Assembly (NCBI GenBank): GCA_038225855.1
Contig: JBBRQU010000012.1
Location: 25,495 to 89,494 of the forward strand
DNA length: 64,000 nucleotides
Origin: CAHJXF01 sp038225855
Lineage (GTDB): Bacteria > Pseudomonadota > Gammaproteobacteria > Burkholderiales > Burkholderiaceae_D
Reading direction: 5' to 3'
Part shown: piece after piece, positions 44,803-52,842 of the stretch
Numbering within the stretch: position 1 is the stretch's first letter
Layout: every line of letters starts with the position of its first letter
The notes under the pieces: model-generated
What the model was told of the DNA's origin: nothing
Databases searched by the model: none
The model's input: only the letters and a program-made list of their open reading frames with translations
Made by a program: the position numbers and the translations under genes

Positions 44803-45045
44803 GTGGCAGATGCATACGATGTATTGCGGTTCGCGATTCGCGGACACAGTGCGGTGCGAACGCGGTTGTTGCGCGCAATGGAATCCCTGTTCAAAGGCGA
44901 TACGCCACGGATTCCCCTAGGGGAACTGATGGAGGAATTCGAACTCGCGCATCAGCGCCTGATGGCTGCGCTCGGGCTCGTCGCCGAATGCGGGCCGGCG
45001 CCGCTGCCGCTGATACCGCAACCCCCGGACGGCAAGCTTCGGTAA
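44803..45045 (+). CDS. Small hypothetical protein, 80 aa
   Basis: Begins with GTG (ADAYDVLRFAIRGHSAV). The middle is helical and acidic (IPLGELMEEFELAHQRLMAALG) and the end Pro-rich. Codon use resembles neighbours and a GGAG site lies 12 bases upstream. No recognised family. Confidence 0.5.
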   Translation: MADAYDVLRFAIRGHSAVRTRLLRAMESLFKGDTPRIPLGELMEEFELAHQRLMAALGLVAECGPAPLPLIPQPPDGKLR

Positions 45046-45177
45046 CACACAGGCGGCGTTCGACCGGCGGGACTTGTCTGCCAGAATGGGACGAGCCCGA
45101 CTTGTTCTCGGGCAGCCGCGGTGCGACGATCGGTCCCCTTGCTTTGCGGACGACCGCGGAAACCTGTAGGAGACCCG

Positions 45178-46134
45178 ATGACTGCGCAAAAGAAATTCGC
45201 GTCGCAGGCCGATCTCGAAGAAAAGAAAATCACCTTCGAGCGCTTGTCCGAACACTGCTGGGCCTACACCGCCGAAGGCGATCCCAATACCGGCATCGTG
45301 ATCGGCGACAACGCGGTGCTGGTCGCCGACACGCAGGCGACTCCGGTGATGGCGCAGGACGTCATCCGCCGCATTCGCACAGTGAGCGACAAGCCCATCA
45401 AGTACGTGGTGCTGACGCACTATCACGCGGTGCGCGTGCTCGGCGCGTCGGCCTACGGCGCGCAGGAAGTGATCGCGAGCGAGGACACGCGAGATCTCAT
45501 CGTCGAGCGCGGCGAGGCCGACATGAAGAGCGAGATCGAGCGCTTTCCGCGGCTGTTCCAATCGGTCGAGAGCGTGCCGGGATTGACCTGGCCGACGCTG
45601 ACTTTCAAAGGCGAGATGACGCTCTGGCTCGGCAAGCTCGAAGTCAAGCTGATGCAGCTCGGACGTGGCCACACCAAGGGCGACACGGTGGTCTGGATTG
45701 CGAGCGACAAGACGCTGTTGTCGGGCGATCTCGTCGAGTTCGGGGCGACCCCGTACGCGGGCGACTGCTATTACGAAGACTGGCCGAAGACGCTCGACGC
45801 GCTCGCCGCATTGCAGCCCGAGCAACTCGTACCCGGCCGCGGCGCGGCGATGAAAACGCCGGCCGAAGTCGCTGAAGGATTGGCCGGAACGCGCGCTTTC
45901 GTCAGCGAGTTGTATGCGGCCGTGAAGAGCGCGGCACAGAGCGGCAAGGATCTCGGCGCGACATACAAGGAAACCTACGCGCAGTTGCAGCCCAGGTACG
46001 GACATTGGGTGATCTTCGACCACTGCATGCCGTTCGACGTCACCCGTGCCTACGATCTCGCGACGAAATATCCCGACCCGCGCATCTGGACCGCAGAGCG
46101 CGACCGCGCGATGTGGGAAGCGCTCGAAGGCTGA
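45178..46134 (+). CDS. MBL-fold protein of the homogentisate operon with altered metal motif
   Basis: 318-residue metallo-beta-lactamase-fold protein. The usual HxHxDH motif is HYHAVR here, keeping the first two His but replacing Asp and the third His with Val and Arg. A later His (GRGHTKGDT) and Asp (LLSGDLVEF) are kept. So at least one metal site may be weakened. Substrate unknown. It heads an operon with the FAD monooxygenase 32 bp downstream, then DUF2783, hmgA and fahA. Confidence 0.85.
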   Translation: MTAQKKFASQADLEEKKITFERLSEHCWAYTAEGDPNTGIVIGDNAVLVADTQATPVMAQDVIRRIRTVSDKPIKYVVLTHYHAVRVLGASAYGAQEVIASEDTRDLIVERGEADMKSEIERFPRLFQSVESVPGLTWPTLTFKGEMTLWLGKLEVKLMQLGRGHTKGDTVVWIASDKTLLSGDLVEFGATPYAGDCYYEDWPKTLDALAALQPEQLVPGRGAAMKTPAEVAEGLAGTRAFVSELYAAVKSAAQSGKDLGATYKETYAQLQPRYGHWVIFDHCMPFDVTRAYDLATKYPDPRIWTAERDRAMWEALEG

Positions 46135-46166
46135 GCAGTCGGCGCGCATCGACCCGACCGCGTCGC

Positions 46167-47867
46167 ATGCCGCTCGACTATCAGAAGCTGACGTTCGCGT
46201 ACGCGCGATCGAGCGATCAGGGCCGCGAGCATCCCGCGCATCATCGCGTCATCATCGTGGGCGCGGGACCGGTCGGCCTGACTTGCGCGATCGATCTCGC
46301 AAGGCAGGGGGTGCGCGTGGTCGTACTGGACGACGACGACACGCTCTCGACCGGCTCGCGCGCGATCTGTTTCGCCAAGCGCACGCTCGAAATCTGGGAC
46401 CGCCTCGGCTGCGGCGAGCGCATGGTCGAGAAGGGCGTGTCGTGGAATGTCGGCAAGGTGCATTTTCAGGACGAGCTGGTCTACCGCTTCAATCTGCTCG
46501 AAGCGCCCGGCCACCATCGTCCGGCCTTCATCAACTTGCAGCAGTACTACGTCGAGGGTTTCCTGTACGAGGCCGCAACCAACCAGCCGAACATCGATCT
46601 GCGCTGGAGGAACAAGGTGGTCGCGCTCGAGCAGCGCGACGACGCCGCGACGCTGACGGTCGAGACGCCCGACGGCACGTACGCGTTGACGTGCGACTAC
46701 GCGATCGCCTGCGACGGCTCGCGCTCGGCGATGCGCGGCATGCTCGGATTGAAGAGTGCCGGCCACTCGTTTCGCGATCGCTTCCTGATCGTCGACGTGA
46801 AGATGAAGGGCGACGCTGCTGCAAGATTCGCGGCCGAGCGCTGGTTCTGGTTCGACCCGCCGTTTCATCGCGGCCAGTCGGTGCTCCTGCACATGCAGCC
46901 CGATGGCGTGTGGCGCATCGACTTCCAGCTCGGATGGGATGCGGATCCGGTTGCCGAGCGCGAGCCGTCGCGCGTGGCGGCGCGCGTCAAGGCGCTGCTT
47001 GCGGCATCGTCCGCGGCGTCGTCCGAAGTGGACGCCGAGTTCGAATTCGAGTGGATGAGCGTCTATACCTTCGCATGCGTGCGCATGGATTGCTTTCGCC
47101 ATGGCCGCGTGCTGTTCGCGGGGGACGCGGCGCATGGCGTGTCTCCGTTCGGCGCGCGCGGCGCGAACTCGGGCGTGCAGGATGCGGACAATCTCGCATG
47201 GAAGCTGCGGCTCGTGCTCGAGGGCCGCGCACCCGATCGCCTGCTCGATACCTACGACGAGGAACGCGGCTATGCGGCTGACGAGAACATCCTCAACTCG
47301 ACTCGCTCGACCGACTTCCTCACGCCCAAGACCGACATCTCGCGCAGCTTTCGCGACGCGGTACTCAAGCTCGCGCGCGACTATCCGTTTGCGCGCACCC
47401 TCGTCAACAGCGGCCGGCTCTCGGTGCCGGCCACGCTCACGACGTCGCGCCTGAATACACCCGACGCCGATCGATTCGATGGACCGATGGTCCCTGGCGC
47501 CGCATGCTCGGATGCGCCGATCGCCCTCGACGGCAAGCCCGCGTGGCTGCTCGATCAGCTCTGCGAGGAGTTCACGCTGGTTTATTTTGCGGGCAACGAG
47601 GACCCCGCGAGCGAGCTCGAGAAAGTGGGTAGAGCGATCGTGCCGATCCGCATCGTTGTGGTGGTCTCGGGCGCGAACGATAGGCCCATGACCAGCGCAC
47701 ACTCCATCGTCGCGCACGATGTCGAGGGCCTCGCGGCCACGCGCTTCGACGCACGGCCCGGCAGCGCGTATCTCGTACGACCCGACCAGCATGTCTGCGC
47801 ACGCTGGCGGCAAGTCGATGCGCGCAGCGTGCACGCCGCGCTCGCACGCGCGACATGCAACGATTGA
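46167..47867 (+). CDS. FAD-dependent aromatic monooxygenase, possible 3-hydroxyphenylacetate 6-hydroxylase (MhaA-like)
   Basis: 566-residue flavoprotein hydroxylase of the PHBH/MhpA class. RVIIVGAGPVGLTCAIDLAR binds ADP; FACVRMDCFRHGRVLFAGD then AAHGVSPFGARGANSG is the second FAD motif. A C-terminal thioredoxin-like domain follows, as in MhpA and phenol hydroxylase. In Pseudomonas putida U, MhaA converts 3-hydroxyphenylacetate to homogentisate, helped by a small protein, MhaB. The position before a small DUF2783 gene and hmgA matches that, but substrate is an inference. Confidence 0.82.
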   Translation: MPLDYQKLTFAYARSSDQGREHPAHHRVIIVGAGPVGLTCAIDLARQGVRVVVLDDDDTLSTGSRAICFAKRTLEIWDRLGCGERMVEKGVSWNVGKVHFQDELVYRFNLLEAPGHHRPAFINLQQYYVEGFLYEAATNQPNIDLRWRNKVVALEQRDDAATLTVETPDGTYALTCDYAIACDGSRSAMRGMLGLKSAGHSFRDRFLIVDVKMKGDAAARFAAERWFWFDPPFHRGQSVLLHMQPDGVWRIDFQLGWDADPVAEREPSRVAARVKALLAASSAASSEVDAEFEFEWMSVYTFACVRMDCFRHGRVLFAGDAAHGVSPFGARGANSGVQDADNLAWKLRLVLEGRAPDRLLDTYDEERGYAADENILNSTRSTDFLTPKTDISRSFRDAVLKLARDYPFARTLVNSGRLSVPATLTTSRLNTPDADRFDGPMVPGAACSDAPIALDGKPAWLLDQLCEEFTLVYFAGNEDPASELEKVGRAIVPIRIVVVVSGANDRPMTSAHSIVAHDVEGLAATRFDARPGSAYLVRPDQHVCARWRQVDARSVHAALARATCND

Positions 47868-47876
47868 GGAGAACTC

Positions 47877-48131
47877 GTGAGCGCACTGAACATCGAAGCG
47901 AACCTCGCACGACCCGACGACTTCTACGAGATGCTGATCGACACGCATCGCGATCTGACGCGCGAAGAAAGTGAACTCGTCAACTGCAAAATGATCCTTC
48001 TATTGGCCAATCACATCGGCGATCTCGACGTGCTGCGCGATGCGATGGCTCGCGCGAGGCAAACCCTTCCGTCGTCCCCGCGGCCTTTAGTCCCCGCGAA
48101 GGCGGGGAGGGGACCCTGCGACTTGCTTTGA
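47877..48131 (+). CDS. DUF2783 small protein with a REP-derived tail
   Basis: 84 residues. The conserved part is about the first 62 (LNIEANLARPDDFYEMLIDT through LRDAMARAR), typical of DUF2783 proteins found after flavin hydroxylases in hmg clusters; an accessory or coupling role like MhaB is inferred. The last 20 residues (LVPAKAGRG and around) are encoded by a REP-like element and are probably not ancestral. GTG start with a GAGGAG site, 9 bp after the monooxygenase. Confidence 0.8.
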   Translation: MSALNIEANLARPDDFYEMLIDTHRDLTREESELVNCKMILLLANHIGDLDVLRDAMARARQTLPSSPRPLVPAKAGRGPCDLL

Positions 48132-48200
48132 CGACACTGGATTCCCGCTTTCGCGGGAAAGACGAACGTTGCTTTCGCGAGAACGACGAACGTTGTGTGC
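48070..48200. repeat. REP-like hairpin pair, copies 2 and 3
   Basis: First hairpin TCCCCGC / GAAG-type loop / GCGGGGA at 48091-48108. Second TTCCCGC / TTTC / GCGGGAA at 48142-48159 in opposite orientation, flanked by GACGACACTGGA. GACGAACGTTG then recurs twice. The elements overlap the 3' end of the DUF2783 gene and fill the gap to hmgA. Confidence 0.8.
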
Positions 48201-48222
48201 GCGGTAACGACAAGGAGATCTC

Positions 48223-49551
48223 ATGACCGCGACCATCCATCATCCTTCATCGACATCGACCGGCTTGAGTTATCAATCCGGCTTCGGCAACGAGTTCGCA
48301 ACCGAGGCTGTTGCGGGCGCGTTGCCCGAGGGTCGCAACTCGCCGCAGCGCGCGCCGCATGGCCTCTACGCCGAGCAGCTCTCGGGCACCGCATTCACCG
48401 CGCCGCGCAGTCACAATCGGCGCTCGTGGCTCTATCGCATCCGGCCCGCAGCGGTCCATCGACCCTTCGTCGAAATCGATGCTGGCCTGGTTGGCGGAAA
48501 CTTCGGCGGACATGTCGGCGGTGGCTTCGACGAAGTGCCGACGCCGCCCAATCAGTTGCGCTGGGATCCGCAGCCGATGCCGAGCGCGGCTACCGATTTC
48601 GTGCAGGGCCTGACGACGATGGCCGGCAACGAGGCGTGCGGTATTCACGTGTATGTCGCCAATCGCTCGATGGAGGGTCGCTACTTCTACGACGCCGACG
48701 GCGAGCTGCTGATCGTGCCGCAAGAGGGCGCGCTCACCATCGCGACCGAGCTCGGCACGCTCGCCGTCGAGCCGCAGGAGATCGCGGTGATTCCGCGCGG
48801 CGTGCGCTTTCGCGTCGAGCTGCAAGGCGACGAGGCGCGCGGCTACATCTGCGAGAACTATCGCGCGTTGCTGCGCCTGCCCGACCTCGGACCGATCGGC
48901 TCGAACGGGCTCGCGAACCCGCGCGACTTTCTGACGCCGCATGCGCGCTACGAGGATTTCGAAGGTCGCTTCGAACTCATCGCGAAATTTGGCGGCCGCC
49001 TGTGGTCGGCCGAGATCGATCACTCGCCGCTCGACGTCGTCGCATGGCACGGCAATTACGCGCCGTACAAATACGACTTGCGCCGCTTCAACGCGATCGG
49101 CTCGATCAGCTACGATCATCCCGACCCGTCGATCTTTCTGGTGTTGCAATCGCAAAGCGACACGCCCGGCGTGGACTCGCTCGACTTTGTGATTTTTCCG
49201 CCGCGTGTATTGACGATGCAGGATACGTTTCGTCCCCCATGGTTCCATCGCAATTTCGCGAGTGAGTTCATGGGCCTGATTCACGGCGCGTACGACGCCA
49301 AGGCCGATGGCTTCTCGCCGGGGGGAGCGTCGCTGCACAATTGCATGTCGGGTCACGGTCCCGACGCGCAGACTTTCGACAAGGCATCCCAGGCCGACAC
49401 GACCAGGCCCGACTACATCACCGACACGATGGCCTTCATGTTCGAGACGCCTGCCATCATTCATCCAACGCGCTTCGCACTCGAAAACTCGCAATTACAG
49501 GCCGAATATTTCGAGTGCTGGCAGGGGCTGAAGAAACACTTCGCTCAGTGA
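48223..49551 (+). CDS. hmgA: Homogentisate 1,2-dioxygenase
   Basis: 442-residue iron(II) cupin enzyme that opens homogentisate to maleylacetoacetate. The N-terminal YQSGFGNEFATEAVAGALPE and PRSHNRRSWLYRIRP are family signatures. The iron ligands lie in PPWFHRNFASEFMGLIHG (His342, Glu348), with the third His in the downstream NCMSGHGPDAQTF. The ATG follows an AAGGAGATCTC site. Its stop is inside a 13-bp repeat leading into fahA. Confidence 0.97.
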   Translation: MTATIHHPSSTSTGLSYQSGFGNEFATEAVAGALPEGRNSPQRAPHGLYAEQLSGTAFTAPRSHNRRSWLYRIRPAAVHRPFVEIDAGLVGGNFGGHVGGGFDEVPTPPNQLRWDPQPMPSAATDFVQGLTTMAGNEACGIHVYVANRSMEGRYFYDADGELLIVPQEGALTIATELGTLAVEPQEIAVIPRGVRFRVELQGDEARGYICENYRALLRLPDLGPIGSNGLANPRDFLTPHARYEDFEGRFELIAKFGGRLWSAEIDHSPLDVVAWHGNYAPYKYDLRRFNAIGSISYDHPDPSIFLVLQSQSDTPGVDSLDFVIFPPRVLTMQDTFRPPWFHRNFASEFMGLIHGAYDAKADGFSPGGASLHNCMSGHGPDAQTFDKASQADTTRPDYITDTMAFMFETPAIIHPTRFALENSQLQAEYFECWQGLKKHFAQ

Positions 49552-49590
49552 CGACGCTCAGTGACGACGCCCAATGACGACACTCAATGA
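49542..49590. repeat. 13-bp tandem repeat bridging hmgA and fahA
   Basis: CGCTCAGTGACGA twice exactly, then CGCCCAATGACGA and a partial CACTCAATGA. The hmgA stop TGA lies in unit 1 and the fahA ATG in unit 3; the units make TGA or ATG triplets at each period. Confidence 0.9.
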
Positions 49591-50926
49591 AACGCACGAC
49601 CCCGACCTCGCAAGTTGGGTGACTTCGGCCAACGCGGCGGACTGCGACTTTCCGATCCAGAACTTGCCGTTCGGTGTCTTTCGCCGGCGCGATTCGCGCG
49701 AAGGATTCCGCATCGGTGTGGCGATCGGCGATCGGGTTCTGGATCTCTCCGCATGTGCCATGACGAACACGTCGCTCGCATCGGCCGTCAAGGAAGCGCT
49801 CGTCGATCCGCATGCCCCGGTGCTCAATGGCTTGATGTCCAGAGGTCCGAAGGCATGGTCCGCGGTGCGTCTTGCGCTGTCGCGCGCGCTGCGCGGCGAT
49901 GCGAAGGACAGTGGCGCTTTGGAATCCTGCCTCGTCGCCCAGAGCGATGCGAAGCACGCCGTTCCCGCGCACATCGGCGACTACACCGACTTCTATACAT
50001 CGATCCATCACGCGACCACGATCGGCAAGTTCTTCCGTCCCGATAATCCGCTCCTGCCCAACTACAAGTGGGTGCCGATCGGCTATCACGGGCGCTCGTC
50101 GACGATCGGCGTCAGCGGCCAGCGTTTTCATCGACCGGTCGGACAGACCATGCCGGCGGGCGCCGACCGGCCGATCGTCGGGCCCTGCAAGCGGCTCGAC
50201 TACGAACTCGAAGTGGGCATCTTCATCGGCTGCGGCAACGATGCGGGCAACGACGCGGGCAACGACGACGGAAACCCGTGCGGCGTGCCGATCCCGATCG
50301 CGACGGCGGAACAGCATGTGTTCGGTCTATGCCTGTTGAACGACTGGTCGGCGCGCGACATTCAGGCTTGGGAATACCAGCCGCTCGGACCTTTCCTCGC
50401 GAAGAACTTCGCATCGACGATCTCGCCGTGGATCGTCACGCTCGAAGCGCTCGCTCCGTTTCGAACGTCGTGGCACCGACCCGAAGGAGATCCGCAACCG
50501 CTGCCTTATCTCGATGCCGCGTCGGTCCGCGACGAGGGTGCTTTCGACATTCAACTCGAAGCGCGTCTCGCAACTGCAAGATCCGACGCCGCCGGCCAGG
50601 CGGCGATGCGTCTTTCGCAGACCAGCTTCAGGCATGCGTACTGGACCATCGGGCAGATGGTTGCGCACCACACGATCAATGGATGCCGCCTGCTTCCGGG
50701 CGATTTCTTCGGCAGCGGAACCGAGTCGGGTCCTACGCCTGACGAGGCGGGCTCGATGATCGAATTGTCCGCGGGCGGCAAGACGCCGATCGCGCTACCG
50801 AACGGCGAGACGCGGACTTTTCTCGAAGACGGCGACAGCGTCGTGTTTCGCGCATGGTGCGAGAAGGGCGGTGCACGCCGTATCGGCTTCGGCGAGTGTC
50901 GCGGCACCGTGTTGCCGGCGCGCTGA
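49574..50926 (+). CDS. fahA: Fumarylacetoacetase
   Basis: 450-residue enzyme, last step of the homogentisate pathway: fumarylacetoacetate to fumarate and acetoacetate. The N-terminal SH3-like domain (FPIQNLPFGVFRRRDSREG) and catalytic core (DYTDFYTSIHHATTIGKFFR, YHGRSSTIGVSG, LNDWSARDIQAWEYQPLGPF) are visible. An insertion of GNDA GNDA GNDD units from a 12-bp repeat lies after LEVGIFIG, near the metal-site loop. The ATG lies within the 13-bp repeat array; no strong ribosome-binding site is seen. Confidence 0.96.
   Translation: MTTLNETHDPDLASWVTSANAADCDFPIQNLPFGVFRRRDSREGFRIGVAIGDRVLDLSACAMTNTSLASAVKEALVDPHAPVLNGLMSRGPKAWSAVRLALSRALRGDAKDSGALESCLVAQSDAKHAVPAHIGDYTDFYTSIHHATTIGKFFRPDNPLLPNYKWVPIGYHGRSSTIGVSGQRFHRPVGQTMPAGADRPIVGPCKRLDYELEVGIFIGCGNDAGNDAGNDDGNPCGVPIPIATAEQHVFGLCLLNDWSARDIQAWEYQPLGPFLAKNFASTISPWIVTLEALAPFRTSWHRPEGDPQPLPYLDAASVRDEGAFDIQLEARLATARSDAAGQAAMRLSQTSFRHAYWTIGQMVAHHTINGCRLLPGDFFGSGTESGPTPDEAGSMIELSAGGKTPIALPNGETRTFLEDGDSVVFRAWCEKGGARRIGFGECRGTVLPAR
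50234..50269. repeat. 12-bp tandem repeat inside fahA
   Basis: GGCAACGATGCG, GGCAACGACGCG, GGCAACGACGAC: three units encoding GNDA GNDA GNDD, a hydrophilic insertion in the catalytic domain. Confidence 0.85.
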
Positions 50927-51001
50927 CCGCATATCGTCCACCCATTCGTCGCCGTATCATCGCGGCGTCATCGAACACCCACCACCTGCGCGAGGACCGC
51001 G

Positions 51002-51244
51002 ATGAATCATAAGACGGAAGAAAAGGGCATCGACTTCGGCCACGAATTTCACGGGCGCGAGCACCATTTTCTGGTCACGCGCGAGGCGCTCGAATTTCTC
51101 GACGGCGGCCGCGGACTGGATGAGTCCGGGCTCGTGAATTCATATAACCAACATCTCGCGCGCATCCACGCGATCGCCGAAAAGCTCAGCCGTACTTCCG
51201 ACCCGCTGGCCCGAATCGTTCTCGAGCGGTCGGCGTTCGAGTAA
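51002..51244 (+). CDS. DUF1488-like small protein
   Basis: 80 residues, ATG with GAGGA site. GREHHFLVTREALEFLDGG and LARIHAIAEKLSR resemble DUF1488 proteins (a ligand-free single domain of unknown role). Assignment rests on weak pattern resemblance. Confidence 0.6.
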   Translation: MNHKTEEKGIDFGHEFHGREHHFLVTREALEFLDGGRGLDESGLVNSYNQHLARIHAIAEKLSRTSDPLARIVLERSAFE

Positions 51245-51298
51245 GCCCGTCACCCCTGCGAAAGCAGCGACCCGGCGCCGTTACTTGCAATGCTTGAC

Positions 51299-51330
51299 GA
51301 CACTGGGTTCCCGCTTTCGCGGGAACGACG
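51299..51330. repeat. REP-like hairpin element, copy 4
   Basis: GTTCCCGC / TTTC / GCGGGAAC (51307-51326) preceded by GACGACACTGG. Reverse orientation relative to copy 1. Confidence 0.85.
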
Positions 51331-51364
51331 CGGTTCTACAAAAATGACGCGGTTCTACAAAATC
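51327..51364. repeat. 19-bp direct duplication beside REP copy 4
   Basis: GACGCGGTTCTACAAAAAT followed directly by GACGCGGTTCTACAAAATC. The second copy supplies the stop codon of the small membrane protein. Confidence 0.8.
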
Positions 51365-51432
51365 CCGAAGACCTTCAGCCCGATCAGCACGACGACCGGG
51401 ACACCGAGCAACCACAGAAGGATCATGCGCAT
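51355..51432 (-). CDS. Tiny membrane protein, 25 aa
   Basis: MRMILLWLLGVPVVVLIGLK then VFGIL and stop. A single hydrophobic helix with a GGAG site seven bases before the ATG. Very short single-helix proteins with an ILLWLLGVP core are recurrent in Proteobacteria; function unknown. It is below normal gene-finder length limits. Confidence 0.6.
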   Translation of the reverse strand: MRMILLWLLGVPVVVLIGLKVFGIL

Positions 51433-51446
51433 GACGTCTCCATGTT

Positions 51447-51479
51447 GTTGATGACGCGTTGATGGCGCGTTGATGACTT
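51447..51479. repeat. 11-bp tandem repeat, three copies
   Basis: GTTGATGACGC, GTTGATGGCGC, GTTGATGACTT, just upstream of the 25-residue protein on its strand. The rest of 51480-51631 shows no feature. Confidence 0.7.
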
Positions 51480-51631
51480 CGGCGTTCGATCGCCGATGAC
51501 AGGCCAGTAGAGACACGCGCGCAAGCCAACGCTATCGGACGACCACTTATCCTAGCGACGCATGCGTCTCAGTCCGAATCGGCAAATCGTCAGGCGCAAT
51601 TAGCCTTGACCTTCTTTCGCAAGGAGGGGAC

Positions 51632-52722
51632 ATGAAGAGCAAGAGCGTTGCAGGCGTGAAGGTCGTCAAGGGCCAGGTCGCGAAATTTCTGCCGCGCGAA
51701 GAATTTCGCAAACGCTTCGACGCCAACTTTTTCGATCCGGCTTTCGATGCCGCGCGCGACGCGATCGACCGCCTCGAAGGCATCGCGTGGGAAGCGTACA
51801 AGGACGGGCGCAAATCGCCGGTGACGCGGAAAGCGGGACGCGGCTTCGCCGATCCCGCATACGACCTTTCGGTCGAGTGGAAACAAACGCGCGATCGCCT
51901 GCGTGCGGTCGAGGCGATTCAAAAGAAGAAGGACACGAAGGCGCGCGTGCTGGTGATCTGCGGCTCGCCGCGCAACGATGGCACCTGTCCTGGCGAAATG
52001 TCCAAGACATTCCGGCTCGCCGAGATCACCAGGCGCGTGCTCGAAGCCGCGAAGATCGACGTGGATCTGCTCGACCTCAGCCTGCAGACCAACGAGTTCG
52101 AGAACCGCATCCATCCCTGCAAAGGTTGCGTTTCGACCGCGATGCCGCTGTGTCATTGGCCATGCAGTTGTTATCCCAATCACGCGCTCGGTCAGGTCAA
52201 CGACTCGATGGCCGAAATCTACGAGCGCTGGGTCGCGGCGCATGGCGTGATCTTCGTCACGCCGGTGCACTGGTATCAATCGCCGAGCGTGTTGAAGCTG
52301 ATGATCGACCGCCTGGTGTGTGCCGATGGCGGCAATCCCGATCCGACGTCGACCGACGGCAGGATCCCGAGAAGGCCAAGCAACTCGAGCTCGAGGGCTG
52401 GGACTACCCGAAGCATCTGGCGGGCCGCGTATATGGCGTGGTGGTGCACGGCGATGTCGCCGGCATCGAAGGCGTGCGGCGCGCGCTGTCCGACTGGCTC
52501 GACTGGATGGGGCTGATCGAGGCGGGCTCGATGGCGCGGCTCGATCGCTTCGTCGGCTACTACGAGCCGTATGCGACGAGCCATCAGGAGCTCGATGCCG
52601 CGAAGGATTTTCAGGAGGAAGTGCGCAACGTCGCACGTGCCGTCGCGCAGACGATACGTGACGTGCGCGCCGGCAAGCACGTCGATTCCGGCCGCAAGCT
52701 GAAGCCACCACGGCCGAAGTGA
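51632..52722 (+). pseudogene. Flavodoxin/NADPH-dependent FMN reductase family gene with a frameshift
   Basis: The reading frame starts at a well-placed ATG (GGAGGGG site). An N-terminal extension of about 105 residues precedes a flavodoxin-like fold (VLVICGSPRNDGTCPGEMSK), a Cys-rich segment (CKGCVSTAMPLCHWPCSCYP) and FVTPVHWYQSPSVLKLMIDR. After STDG the homologous sequence continues in the next frame as DPEKAKQLELEGWDYPKHLA to the stop at 52722. Inserting one base at 52361-52362 (GGC AAG GAT) restores one 363-residue protein. It may be a true mutation or a base-call error. Confidence 0.8.
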
Positions 52723-52732
52723 ACGAGCCTCG

Positions 52733-52806
52733 GTCGTTCCCGCGCACGCGGGAATCCAGCGTCTTTCGAAGCACGCCGCTTGGCCCCTGCTGTCGCAGGG
52801 ACGACA
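52733..52806. repeat. REP-like hairpin pair, copy 5 plus a degenerate partner
   Basis: TTCCCGC / GCAC / GCGGGAA at 52737-52754 with CCAGCGTC after it, then CCCTGC / TGTC / GCAGGG at 52785-52800 followed by GACGACAAA. Two facing hairpins, as in BIME-type units. Confidence 0.8.
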
Positions 52807-52842
52807 AACTCGGCGTTGCTTGCGTTACGTATTTCGTAATCC

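Noticed and set aside
46050..47948. 632-codon minus-strand frame over the monooxygenase
   Set aside because: Shadow frame; no motifs.
38749..52806. Spaced hairpin repeats considered as CRISPR
   Set aside because: Copies are isolated or paired, in both orientations and kilobases apart, with no regular spacers and no cas genes.
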